This document shows positions 36,651-45,080 of a stretch of DNA of 64,000 nt, in pieces (within the stretch, counting starts at the first letter, position 1; each line of letters opens with the position of its first letter). Both the position numbers and the translations under genes were made by a program. The DNA comes from Gloeothece verrucosa PCC 7822 (GTDB lineage Bacteria > Cyanobacteriota > Cyanobacteriia > Cyanobacteriales > Microcystaceae), in NCBI RefSeq assembly GCF_000147335.1, contig NC_014501.1:2788300-2852299 (forward strand), read 5' to 3'. The notes under the pieces are model-generated. The model was not told the DNA's origin, did no database searches, and worked only from the letters and a program-made list of their open reading frames with translations.

Positions 36651-36707
36651 CTGTTTACTCTAATTTTGCTATAATTGATTATAACTTGATTTTTTTTCGG
36701 ATTTCAA
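36644..36707. promoter_or_regulatory. overlapping divergent sigma-70-type promoters
   Basis: TATAATTGATTATA (36670-36683) holds two back-to-back minus-10 boxes, one per strand. On plus, TTGACA at 36644-36649 lies 20 bases before TATAAT. On minus, TTGAAA (36707-36702) lies 18 bases before TATAAT. Both fit near-consensus promoters for the two outward genes, so their transcription is likely coupled. Confidence 0.7.
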
Positions 36708-36711
36708 GACC

Positions 36712-37032
36712 ATGAGTGAACAAGATATTAAGGAAATTAAAGAAATATTACTAGCCTTGGATAAAAAAGTTGATGGGTTAGATAAAAAAATTGAAACCGG
36801 ATTAACTGAAGTGAGAGGAGAGATTAAGCGGCTTGATGAAAAAATAGATAGTCGATTTTCTCAACTCGATCAAAAAATTGATCTTCGATTTGCTCAATTA
36901 GAAGAAAAAATGAATGGACTTGATAAGAGATTGGGCAATGAGGAGGTAATTAGCCGCACAGCTTTTGCGACTATTCTTGCCGGAGCCTTGGCCGGATTAA
37001 TTAAATATTTATTTTTCTCCAATAATCCCTAA
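36712..37032 (+). CDS. coiled-coil protein with C-terminal membrane helix
   Basis: 106 residues. A long heptad coiled coil (about 5-80), with repeats of L-D-K-K-I/V, R-F-S/A-Q-L, is followed by a hydrophobic stretch ATILAGALAGLIKYLFF (about 85-101), probably a single membrane helix at the C-terminus. Such coiled-coil/TM proteins occur widely in cyanobacteria with no known function. It precedes the caspase-STAND gene by 28 bases on the same strand and shares its promoter. It could anchor the larger protein to membrane, or itself be a membrane effector; both ideas are inference. Confidence 0.8.
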   Translation: MSEQDIKEIKEILLALDKKVDGLDKKIETGLTEVRGEIKRLDEKIDSRFSQLDQKIDLRFAQLEEKMNGLDKRLGNEEVISRTAFATILAGALAGLIKYLFFSNNP

Positions 37033-37060
37033 ATTTTCTTGAGTTCTTAAATTAACTCCT

Positions 37061-40000
37061 ATGGATAGATATGCCCTAGTTATTGGTATTCCCGAATATA
37101 ATAATTTTACCCCTCTTCCTAAAACCACTAATGATGCTGAAGAAGTCGCAAAATGTCTGGAAAGTTACGGCGGTTTTCAGGTAACTAGAGTTCCGAAAAA
37201 AGCTAATCTTAATAAAGATGGCTATGAAATGAAATCCGGTAAAGTCACTTGTGAAGAGTTAAAAAGAGAAATCAGCATTTTTCTTTTAGAAAGAGCAAAA
37301 AATAAAAATGCTTTAATTTATTTTACAGGTCATGGCTTTACTCTATATAATTCTTGGGTGGAAAAAAAAATAGGATTTTTAGCCACTTCTGATTGTTCTG
37401 TACAAATTCAAAGTAATAACATCATTACACAAGAGCAAGGAATTAATTTAGAAGAGTTCAATGAGTTAATTGCCAAAGCCAATTTAAGTAGTTTAGTTTT
37501 ATTTTTAGATTGTTGTCATAGCGGCTATTTTATAGAACGTCAATTATTCGAAGCCAGTTTAAGCACATTTAAAACCAAACAAGATTATTATTTAATTACT
37601 GCCTGCCGCTCTTTTGAAACAGCAAAAACCGTTAGAAGTCAAGACCATAGCGTATTTTCTGGGGCATTAATTCGGGGACTGTCTCAAGAAAATGCCGATC
37701 CAAAGGGTGAAATAAGTTGTGACCGCTTGTTTGATTTTATTGGACGGGAAATCGGACGAAAGTTACAAGAACCGTTGCGGATGGGGGTTGGAGGGTCAAT
37801 TATTTTAGTTAATCATAAGCCGCTACAAGAAATCCTAGAACCCCTTAAAAAAGACGGTGAGGTAATTTGCCCCTATCAAGGGTTAGAAGCATTTACCAAG
37901 GAATCTAAACCTTTCTTTTTTGGACGTAAGCGGCTAGTAGAAAAGATTAAACAAACGCTAGAAGAAAAAAGCTTTGTTCCTTTAATTGGGGCTTCAGGCA
38001 GTGGTAAATCTTCGGTTGTGTTAGCGGGTTTAATTCCTTGGTTGGAGGAGGAAAAGTTAGAGAATGGGGGCAAAAGATGGGAAGTCTTAACGCCTATTAA
38101 GCCCGGTTTTGAGCCGCTAGTTGAGTTAAGACGAACCCTTAAACCTGTTTTTTCTGGAAGTGAAAAAGAATTAAAAGACTTAATTGAAAATAGCTCATTG
38201 CCCCCCTTATTAAGGGGGGTTGGGGGGATCAAATTATTAGTGGTGGATCAGTTTGAAGAAATATTTACAGTTTGCGAGAATGAACTGGAGAGGAAGAGAT
38301 TTATAGAATTAATTACGGGAGTCAAAGAATTAAATAACCCTCGGTTAGTTGTAGTAACGACCATGAGGGCTGATTTTTTAGACCGATGTTTAGAATATGA
38401 TTCCTTATATAAATTAATTCAAGAGCAAGCGGTTTATATGCCGCCTTTAAGGGGAATAGAGTTAAGAGAAATCATTACCCAACCCGCTAAACGTCAGGGA
38501 TACAATATCGAGGAAAACTTGTTAGAGAAATTATTAGACGATGTGGGAAAAGAATCAGGGTTTTTGCCTCTGTTAGAATTTGCCTTAACTCAACTTTGGG
38601 AAAAACGAGATCGCCAGCAACCCTTACTCACCCTAAAACAATATGAGAGTTTAGAACAGACTAATATCGCCCCCCTTATTAAGGGGGGTAGGGGGGGATC
38701 AGAATCACTCGACGAACCCCAAGAGAAACAAAATAGCGGCTTAAAACAGACCTTAGACCTCTACGCCGAAAAAGTCTATCATTATCGAGATTTTAGCCAA
38801 GAAAACCCCACTCAACCCCGAAACCCTCAAGAAAAAGAATGGATCAGATTAATATTCCTGCGGCTAGTACGCACAGGAGAACAGGAAAAAGACACCCGAC
38901 AGCGCCAAACTAAGGCAACAATTCTCAATATTGCTGGTTCTAATCTTGAACAGCGAGAAGCATTAACAGAATTGATCGAAGGGGAAAGAGGGTTAATTAA
39001 AGCGCGTTTGTTAGTGACGGGTAAAGAGTTATCCGATCCTCAACCTTGGATAGATTTAGTGCATGAGGCGTTAATTGAAGGATGGCGCAGGTTTGCCGGG
39101 TGGCGACAGCAAGACCGAGATTTACGCAGGTTATGCGATCGCTTAAGAGAGCAATTCCGAGAGTGGCAAAAAAACCTTATAGATGACAATTTGATGATGG
39201 GGGGACTGTTGGCGCAGGTTCGACAGCAATGGGAGGAATTACAGCCTTATTTGTTGTCTCCAGATGAGGATAGGCAGTTTTTTGAAGAAAGTGATCGCTA
39301 TGAACAAGGCAAGACTCGGAAGTTACAAGCGTTCGAGGAGATACAGTTGGAACAGCAAGCGGCTGAGATTCCGGATTTGCTGAAGAGTGAACCTGTACAG
39401 GGGTTGGTAGCGGCTATTAAATTGATGGGGGATAATTTAGATAAATTGCCGGAGAAATTGCTGCCTACGGTTCAAACGAGACTGCGGGAGGCGATGGAAA
39501 TGCCCGGTTGTTTACTTCATGAAGATTCTGTCAATTCAGTGGCTATCAGTGGGGATGGTCAGTTCGTTGTTAGTGGGAGTGAGGATAAAACTGTGCGGGT
39601 GTGGGACTTGCATAAGCACTGTTTAGTTGACACTTTTAGGGGTCATGAAGATGCTGTCAATTCAGTGGCTATCAGTGGGGATGGTCAGTTCGTTGTTAGT
39701 GGGAGTCGGGATAAAACCGTGCGGGTGTGGGACTTGCATACCCTCTCTTTAGTTCACACTTTTACGGGTCATGAAAATTCTGTCTGTTCAGTGGCTATCA
39801 GTGAGGATGGTCAGTTCGTCGTTAGTGGGAGTTGGGATAAAACCATGCGGGTGTGGGACTTGCATACCCTCTGTTTAGTTCACACTTTTACGGGTCATGA
39901 AAGTTATGTCAAGACAGTGGCTATCAGTGAGGATGGTCAGTTCGTCGTTAGTGGGAGTTGGGATAAAACCGTGCGGGTGTGGGACTTGCATACCCTCTCT

Positions 40001-41395
40001 TTAGTTCACACTTTTACGGGTCATCAAAGTTATGTCGATTCAGTAGCTATCAGTCAGGATGGTCAGTTCGTCGTTAGTGGGAGTAGGGATAAAACCGTGC
40101 GGGTGTGGGACTTGCATACCCTCTCTTTAGTTCACACTTTTACGGGTCATCAAAGTTCTGTCTATTCAGTGGCTATCAGTCAGGATGGTCAGTTCGTCGT
40201 TAGTGGGAGTGAGGATAATACCGTGCGGGTGTGGGACTTGCATACCCTCTGTTTAGTTCACACTTTTACAGGTCATGAAAGAGCTGTCTATTCAGTCGCT
40301 ATCAGTGATGATGGTCAGTTCGTTATTAGTGGGAGTTCTGATAATACCGTGTGGGTGTGGGACTTGCATACCCTCTCTTTAGTTCACACTTTTACGGGTC
40401 ATGAAAGTTATGTCTATTCAGTGGCTATCAGTGAGGATGGTCAGTTCGTCGTTAGTGGGAGTAAGGATAAAACCGTGCGGGTGTGGGACTTGCGTAACCT
40501 CTGTTTAGTTCACACTTTTACGGGTCATGAACGTTCTGTCGATACAGTAGCTATCAGTCAGGATGGTCAGTTCGTTGTTAGTGGGAGTTCTGATAATACC
40601 CTGCGGGTGTGGGACTTGCATACCCTCTCTTTAGTTCACACTTTTACGGGTCATGAAAGTTCTGTCTATTCAGTGGCTATCAGTGAGGATGGTCAGTTCG
40701 TCGTTAGTGGGAGTGAGGATAATACCCTGCGGGTGTGGGACTTGCGTAACCTCTGTTTAGTTCACACTTTTACGGGTCATGAACGTTCTGTCGATACAGT
40801 AGCTATCAGTGAGGATGGTCAGTTCGTCGTTAGTGGGAGTTCTGATAAAACCGTGCGGGTGTGGGACTTGCATACCCTCTCTTTAGTTCACACTTTTACG
40901 GGTCATGAAAGTTCTGTCTATTCAGTGGCTATCAGTGAGGATGGTCAGTTCGTCGTTAGTGGGAGTTCTGATAAAACCGTGCGGGTGTGGGACTTGCATA
41001 CCCTCTCTTTAGTTCACACTTTTACGGGTCATGAACGTTCTGTCGATACAGTGGCTATCAGTGAGGATGGTCAGTTCGTCGTTAGTGGGAGTTGGGATAA
41101 AACCGTGCGGGTGTGGGACTTGCATACCCTCTCTTTAGTTCACACTTTTACGGGTCATCAAAGTTCTGTCTATTCAGTAGCTATCAGTGAGGATGGTCAG
41201 TTCGTCGTTAGTGGGAGTGAGGATAAAACTGTGCGGGTGTGGCGCGTCCGTTGGCAGGACAATCTCAAGATTTGCTGCGATCGCTTGCGGCATCATCCCG
41301 TCTTCCAAAACCCCGAACCAGGAACTCCTGAAGCGGCGGCTTTTCTCACTTGTCAAAGGTATGCGTGGAATGATGAACCCTCGAACTTATCTTAA
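37061..41395 (+). CDS. caspase-nSTAND1-WD40 giant protein
   Basis: 1444 residues. An N-terminal caspase-like peptidase (about 1-250) has His91 in YFTGHG and Cys152 in LDCCHSG, a complete clan CD dyad. Then follows CPYQGLEAF, diagnostic of nSTAND1 NTPases, with P-loop GASGSGKSS (310-318) and Walker B LLVVDQFEE (about 392-400), and a winged-helix/helical region to about 810. Fourteen WD40 repeats of exactly 42 residues (about 820-1407) form two likely seven-bladed propellers, followed by a short tail. Proteins like this are predicted NLR-like sensors for bacterial programmed cell death or phage defence. Two palindromic repeats are inserted in frame (38201, 38670). Confidence 0.92.
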   Translation: MDRYALVIGIPEYNNFTPLPKTTNDAEEVAKCLESYGGFQVTRVPKKANLNKDGYEMKSGKVTCEELKREISIFLLERAKNKNALIYFTGHGFTLYNSWVEKKIGFLATSDCSVQIQSNNIITQEQGINLEEFNELIAKANLSSLVLFLDCCHSGYFIERQLFEASLSTFKTKQDYYLITACRSFETAKTVRSQDHSVFSGALIRGLSQENADPKGEISCDRLFDFIGREIGRKLQEPLRMGVGGSIILVNHKPLQEILEPLKKDGEVICPYQGLEAFTKESKPFFFGRKRLVEKIKQTLEEKSFVPLIGASGSGKSSVVLAGLIPWLEEEKLENGGKRWEVLTPIKPGFEPLVELRRTLKPVFSGSEKELKDLIENSSLPPLLRGVGGIKLLVVDQFEEIFTVCENELERKRFIELITGVKELNNPRLVVVTTMRADFLDRCLEYDSLYKLIQEQAVYMPPLRGIELREIITQPAKRQGYNIEENLLEKLLDDVGKESGFLPLLEFALTQLWEKRDRQQPLLTLKQYESLEQTNIAPLIKGGRGGSESLDEPQEKQNSGLKQTLDLYAEKVYHYRDFSQENPTQPRNPQEKEWIRLIFLRLVRTGEQEKDTRQRQTKATILNIAGSNLEQREALTELIEGERGLIKARLLVTGKELSDPQPWIDLVHEALIEGWRRFAGWRQQDRDLRRLCDRLREQFREWQKNLIDDNLMMGGLLAQVRQQWEELQPYLLSPDEDRQFFEESDRYEQGKTRKLQAFEEIQLEQQAAEIPDLLKSEPVQGLVAAIKLMGDNLDKLPEKLLPTVQTRLREAMEMPGCLLHEDSVNSVAISGDGQFVVSGSEDKTVRVWDLHKHCLVDTFRGHEDAVNSVAISGDGQFVVSGSRDKTVRVWDLHTLSLVHTFTGHENSVCSVAISEDGQFVVSGSWDKTMRVWDLHTLCLVHTFTGHESYVKTVAISEDGQFVVSGSWDKTVRVWDLHTLSLVHTFTGHQSYVDSVAISQDGQFVVSGSRDKTVRVWDLHTLSLVHTFTGHQSSVYSVAISQDGQFVVSGSEDNTVRVWDLHTLCLVHTFTGHERAVYSVAISDDGQFVISGSSDNTVWVWDLHTLSLVHTFTGHESYVYSVAISEDGQFVVSGSKDKTVRVWDLRNLCLVHTFTGHERSVDTVAISQDGQFVVSGSSDNTLRVWDLHTLSLVHTFTGHESSVYSVAISEDGQFVVSGSEDNTLRVWDLRNLCLVHTFTGHERSVDTVAISEDGQFVVSGSSDKTVRVWDLHTLSLVHTFTGHESSVYSVAISEDGQFVVSGSSDKTVRVWDLHTLSLVHTFTGHERSVDTVAISEDGQFVVSGSWDKTVRVWDLHTLSLVHTFTGHQSSVYSVAISEDGQFVVSGSEDKTVRVWRVRWQDNLKICCDRLRHHPVFQNPEPGTPEAAAFLTCQRYAWNDEPSNLS
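38201..38231 (+). repeat. palindromic repeat, copy 1, in frame inside the STAND gene
   Basis: A 31-bp unit consisting of CCCCCCTTATTAAGGGGGG followed by TTGGGGGGATCA. It is translated as PPLLRGVGGI directly before the Walker B strand. An identical copy lies inverted just after the gene (41401-41431). Confidence 0.85.
38670..38700 (+). repeat. palindromic repeat, copy 2, in a different frame inside the STAND gene
   Basis: The same element with TAGGGGGGG in place of TTGGGGGG. It is translated as APLIKGGRGGS, i.e. in another reading frame than copy 1, and lies in the helical region before SDEPQEKQ-like sequence. Two of the three frames of this element are free of stops. Confidence 0.8.
39518..41281 (+). 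repeat. 14 tandem 126-bp WD40 repeats
   Basis: Units are nearly identical in DNA, sharing GATGGTCAGTTCGTCGTTAG and GTGCGGGTGTGGGACTTGCA. Variation is concentrated at a few codons: after GHE/GHQ (D, N, S, R then S, A, Y), the residue after V (N, C, K, D, Y), and the residue in SGSxD (E, R, W, S, K). Confidence 0.95.
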
Positions 41396-41400
41396 GGTGG

Positions 41401-41431
41401 TGATCCCCCCAACCCCCCTTAATAAGGGGGG
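41401..41431 (-). repeat. palindromic repeat, copy 3, after the STAND gene
   Basis: Exact inverted copy of the 31-bp unit at 38201-38231, placed six bases after the stop codon. Confidence 0.85.
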
Positions 41432-41446
41432 CTTATTGATTGATTT

Positions 41447-41497
41447 AGCCCGCGTAGGCGGGCTTTGTTCGTATAGCCCCACCCTTCAGGGTGAGGG
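41447..41497. terminator. terminator hairpins after the caspase-STAND gene
   Basis: AGCCCGC (41447-41453) pairs with GCGGGCT (41458-41464) around a GTAG loop, followed by TTGTTC. A second hairpin CCCCACCCT-TCA-GGGTGAGG (about 41477-41497) follows. The next gene is convergent. Confidence 0.7.
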
Positions 41498-41596
41498 AAC
41501 ATCAAAGAATAATCTCTCAATAACAAAGATTGTGGTCGGCACAATCAGGATTTTTCCGTATGATATTAAAATTTAACTCCTGTGCCCACCCTACAA

Positions 41597-42817
41597 TTAC
41601 TTAACCCCCATCGCCTGACCCGCCAACCAAGCGGTAGTCCAAGCGCTTTGAAAATTAAACCCACCGGTCACCCCATCAATATCCAACACCTCACCAGCAA
41701 AATACAACCCTTTACAGACCTTACTTTCCATCGTCTTAAAATCAACCTCTTTCAAACTCACCCCGCCACAAGTAACAAACTCCTCTTTAAAAACCCCTTT
41801 CCCCTCAATCTTATAAACCCCCTGAGTCAATTCTTGCACCAATAAATTTAACCCCTTCTTCGATAACTCAGCCCAAGGAACCTCCGAATTAATCTCACAA
41901 AAACTAACCAACCGTTGCCAGAAACGCTTAGGTAAATTAAAAGGACAATAACTAAAAACCTTCCGCTTCGGCTCAGAAGATTTAACTTTCAATAAAGCCT
42001 GCCGCAGCGTCTCAGAATTATACTCAGGTAGCCAATTAATCATCAAAGACAACTTATAACGATGATCGTGTAAAACCCTTGCTCCCCAAGCCGATAACTT
42101 TAATACCGCAGGGCCACTCAGTCCCCAATGAGTAATCAATAAAGGGCCTTGTTGTTCAAACTTTTCTTTACCCGTCTCCAGTAATTTTAGATGAACATTC
42201 TCTACACTAATTCCCGCTAAATCTTTTAAGCGAGGGTCAGGAATATTAAAGGTAAATAAAGAAGGAACCGGCGGTTCTATAGTATGCCCTAACTCTTTTG
42301 CCCAACGATACCCCAACGGGTTACTTCCTGTGGCAATTAAAAGCCGATCACAGGGGATTTCCTGATCCGTTTTTAATCCTACCTCAAAATACCCCTCCTC
42401 GCGGCGAATAGCCTTAACCGGCGTACCCGTGCGGACAATAACCTCAGCCTCTCTAGCCGCCTCAATTAAACAATCTACAATGGTCTGAGAATCATCTGTA
42501 ACGGGAAACATTCGCCCATCGGCCTCAGTTTTCAACTTTACCCCATGAGCGGCAAACCAAGCCACTGTATCCTTGGGTTGAAAACGGGTAAAACAACTCC
42601 GTAACGCCTTACCCCCTCGAGGATAAAATTGAATTAACTGAGCCGCCTCAAAACAGTGATGAGTGACATTACATCTCCCCCCGCCGGAGATACTCACCTT
42701 GGTTAACGGGTTACGCCCCGCTTCCAGTAAAATTACCTGGGTGTGAGGATGATTTACAGCACAACTAATTGCTCCAAAAAAACCAGCCGCACCACCGCCT
42801 ATTACAACACAACGCAA
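41597..42817 (-). CDS. HI0933/YhiN-family FAD-dependent oxidoreductase
   Basis: 406 residues. An N-terminal dinucleotide motif VIGGGAAGFFGA (about 4-15) and SISGGGRCNVT identify the HI0933/YhiN flavoprotein family. The RLLIATGSNPLGY segment and the terminal GVTGGFNFQSAWTTAWLAGQAMG complete FAD binding. It binds FAD; its physiological reaction is not established. The long, complete alignment and normal length suggest a functional enzyme. It is convergent with the STAND gene, and an imperfect TTAGTCATTGG heptad block lies just upstream. Confidence 0.92.
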   Translation of the reverse strand: MRCVVIGGGAAGFFGAISCAVNHPHTQVILLEAGRNPLTKVSISGGGRCNVTHHCFEAAQLIQFYPRGGKALRSCFTRFQPKDTVAWFAAHGVKLKTEADGRMFPVTDDSQTIVDCLIEAAREAEVIVRTGTPVKAIRREEGYFEVGLKTDQEIPCDRLLIATGSNPLGYRWAKELGHTIEPPVPSLFTFNIPDPRLKDLAGISVENVHLKLLETGKEKFEQQGPLLITHWGLSGPAVLKLSAWGARVLHDHRYKLSLMINWLPEYNSETLRQALLKVKSSEPKRKVFSYCPFNLPKRFWQRLVSFCEINSEVPWAELSKKGLNLLVQELTQGVYKIEGKGVFKEEFVTCGGVSLKEVDFKTMESKVCKGLYFAGEVLDIDGVTGGFNFQSAWTTAWLAGQAMGVK

Positions 42818-42860
42818 AATTTAAACATTAATTTTTCTAACTTCCTTTTTATTCTAGCTT

Positions 42861-42890
42861 TAGTCATTGGTCATTAGTGGTTAGTCAATC
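42861..42890 (-). repeat. heptad repeat units upstream of YhiN gene
   Basis: TAGTCATTGGTCATTAGTGGTTAG, four imperfect units of the TAGTCAT type, the inverse of the TGACTAA blocks elsewhere. Confidence 0.6.
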
Positions 42891-42911
42891 GTCTAAAATA
42901 GGCGGCTAACA

Positions 42912-43727
42912 CTAATTTTGATTATTTTGATTGGGAATGAGTGGATTATTTTGAGGACTTTCACCCGGAAGAGGAGCCGGAATCACTGGATTACTTTGAG
43001 GACTTGAACTCGGAACAGGAACGGGAAGCGGCTGATTTTTTTGTGCCGTTGCTTGTTGAATCTGACTAATGGCTAATTTTAACTTTTCATCATCCGGATA
43101 AAACTTTTGTAACTTTTTCATCACTTCTAGAGCGCCGGGTAAATCATTTGTTTGAAGATGAAGTTGTGCCAATATTTGAAGATATTGAGGATTTTCTGGG
43201 TCTGATTGAGCCAATTTTTCCACTTGTTTTTCTAAATTTTTTGAGCCTGACACATTATTAGTTTGTCGATAAAGTTGGGTCAAAATAATTAAATATTGTG
43301 GATTTTTTGGGTCTGATTGAGCCAATTTTTCCACTTTAGGTTGTAATTCTGCCGCCCCTGATATGTCATTTATTTTTTGATAAAGTTGGGTTAAAACGCC
43401 TATATATTGTAGATTAGCAGGGTCTATAGTATGAAGTTTTTTAACCGGTTCAATGGCTCCCGGAAAATCTTGTAAACCCAGTCGTGCTTCTGCCAATCCT
43501 TGAAGGGCACTAACATTATTAGGTTCTCGTTTTAAAACTTCCTCATAACCTTGAGCAATTTGTTTTAACTGTTGTGCTTGCCCAGAAACCTTGGATGTGG
43601 TTTGTGTTGAGGACTTATTGCCTTTAAACATATCGAGCATAGGAAATACCATAAAAGACACAAGAGCCAATCCTGAAACGATGGCAAAAATCCGTAAAAA
43701 AACCTTTGATTTTAATTTTTCCAACAT
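42912..43727 (-). CDS. membrane-anchored TPR protein with proline-rich tail
   Basis: 271 residues from the ATG at 43727. The frame reaches a TTG at 43817, but that overlaps the upstream gene and lacks a ribosome site, so the internal ATG is favoured. It has a short basic segment, one transmembrane helix (about 10-30), and about five TPR-like repeats of 34-38 residues with a recurrent VEKLAQSDPxNPQYL. Two adjacent units (around EKQVEKLAQSDPENPQYL) are strongly similar, a recent duplication. The tail is P/Q/N-rich. It is probably a periplasm-facing adaptor for protein interactions. The partner is likely the membrane protein encoded directly upstream. Confidence 0.82.
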   Translation of the reverse strand: MLEKLKSKVFLRIFAIVSGLALVSFMVFPMLDMFKGNKSSTQTTSKVSGQAQQLKQIAQGYEEVLKREPNNVSALQGLAEARLGLQDFPGAIEPVKKLHTIDPANLQYIGVLTQLYQKINDISGAAELQPKVEKLAQSDPKNPQYLIILTQLYRQTNNVSGSKNLEKQVEKLAQSDPENPQYLQILAQLHLQTNDLPGALEVMKKLQKFYPDDEKLKLAISQIQQATAQKNQPLPVPVPSSSPQSNPVIPAPLPGESPQNNPLIPNQNNQN

Positions 43728-43755
43728 AAATTTTTCAAAGAAATAAGCAGAACCT

Positions 43756-44265
43756 TTATAGACTAAGGGGTCGTCCCAACTGAGTAAATAGCCATATACC
43801 CACAAGAAAACTACCAAGACTCATTAAAGACAAAAGCAAATAAGACTGCCAAGTGTTACAACCTGCGTCTTGAAGCCCTAATCTAGCGAGAATAGCCGCA
43901 GATACCAACAACAACAAGTGAAGAAAATACTGTAGGAAGACAACCACCATCACCACAGCAAAAGACCAAGCTAAAACAGAAAACATTGCTCTAATATCAG
44001 ATTTTAGCGGACTCCCCACAAAAAAAGTAATGATGGCTACGGGTGCCGTCAAGCCAAAGGTAATCAATAAAATAATAATCGCTGAGAAAATATACAGAAA
44101 AATTGAGTATAGTTCTTCTTGGACTCCCCATCCCAACCCTTTTCCTTGTTCAGCTAACCAATGACTCCAAGCAACGCTAAATTCAGAAACATACCACCCG
44201 AAAATAGAATAGGTAGTAAAAAGTAAGATCAAAGAGAGCCAAGGAAACTTTTTCAACCAAAACAT
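43756..44265 (-). CDS. hypothetical polytopic membrane protein
   Basis: 169 residues with four predicted transmembrane segments (about 10-28, 50-82, 95-125, 140-162). No recognisable motif. It is directly upstream of the TPR protein (28 bases between this stop and that ATG), on the same strand, so the two probably form a two-gene operon. I do not recognise the family. Confidence 0.75.
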   Translation of the reverse strand: MFWLKKFPWLSLILLFTTYSIFGWYVSEFSVAWSHWLAEQGKGLGWGVQEELYSIFLYIFSAIIILLITFGLTAPVAIITFFVGSPLKSDIRAMFSVLAWSFAVVMVVVFLQYFLHLLLLVSAAILARLGLQDAGCNTWQSYLLLSLMSLGSFLVGIWLFTQLGRPLSL

Positions 44266-44359
44266 TTAGTTTAAAACCAATAAACACCGAAGTCTGAATT
44301 CCGAAAGAGATCATCTACCCCTTTTCAGACTTCAGACTCCATAAGTGGGGAATAATAGA

Positions 44360-44845
44360 CTATGACATCTCTTGAATGATGTAATCAAAATAGGGAGCCG
44401 CCTCCGTTGCATCTTCAGAGTTGAGTAAGCCTAAAGCCGCATCTTTTAAGCAACGGATCGCTTCAACCATGCCGGGCACTGGAACATTGAGGGAATTATA
44501 CATTTCTTTAACCCCAATTAACCCGATTTTTTCAATGGGTTCTTTGTTCCCACAGAGAATTCCATAGGTAATCAGGCGCAAGTACCAGCTATAGTCCCGT
44601 AAACATTGGTTGTATTGACGTTGACCATAAGCATTACCACCAGGCGCTCTAAAATCAGGGCGCTTTCTAAATAGCTGCTTTTGGGCTTGGTCAACAATCT
44701 TCTTATCATTTTCTGCCAGCGTCTCAGCAATGCGGATGCGTTGTTGTCCGCTTGCTAAGAATTTCTCGATGCCTGCCAGTTCGCCACTACTGGGATACCG
44801 GAGTTCGTCGTCTGCTTTGAGAATAACTTGACTAACTACGCTCAT
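44360..44845 (-). CDS. apcD: allophycocyanin alpha-B subunit
   Basis: 161 residues. The start [21 protein letters not shown] and the [16 protein letters not shown] segment match ApcD rather than ApcA, and the bilin-attachment Cys is in [14 protein letters not shown]. ApcD is a terminal emitter of the phycobilisome core, absorbing at longer wavelength than ordinary allophycocyanin and passing energy mainly toward photosystem I or II. It is monocistronic, as is usual for apcD. Length and motifs are normal. Regulatory motifs in the 234-base upstream region are not clear. Confidence 0.97.
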   Translation of the reverse strand: MSVVSQVILKADDELRYPSSGELAGIEKFLASGQQRIRIAETLAENDKKIVDQAQKQLFRKRPDFRAPGGNAYGQRQYNQCLRDYSWYLRLITYGILCGNKEPIEKIGLIGVKEMYNSLNVPVPGMVEAIRCLKDAALGLLNSEDATEAAPYFDYIIQEMS

Positions 44846-44937
44846 ACTATCAAGATCAATTTAATAACATTATGTAGTTTATCCTGAGTTGAGGTCTATC
44901 TAGACAACTGTGTGCCCAGAAGCTTAATGGGTGTCTC

Positions 44938-45054
44938 CTAAGACTCTAAGCCAGGTGGAGTCACCAACTCAGCATTAAAAGAGCGTTCGGCTACTTTGGG
45001 ATGAGCTTCTAGGCTCTGATTCTGTAATTTTTCTTCACAATCGAGCAACTCATG
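44938..45054 (-). pseudogene. short coding remnant downstream of YbjN gene
   Basis: A 38-codon open stretch runs from the heptad repeat into a stop: HELLDCEEKLQNQSLEA, then HPKVAERSFNAELVTPPGLES. It has no start codon. Its composition looks like a protein C-terminus. It may be the end of the YbjN-domain gene displaced by insertion of the repeat, now in another frame. Inference only. Confidence 0.35.
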
Positions 45055-45080
45055 ACTAATGACTCATGACTAATGACTAC
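45051..45080 (-). repeat. heptad repeat abutting the stop of the YbjN gene
   Basis: TAGTCATTAGTCATGAGTCATTAG begins right at the stop codon of the YbjN-domain gene, as at ndhI and at 63724. Confidence 0.75.

Noticed and set aside
39518-41281. CRISPR-like array
   Set aside because: The 126-bp units are protein-coding WD40 repeats in one open frame, not short repeats with unique spacers.
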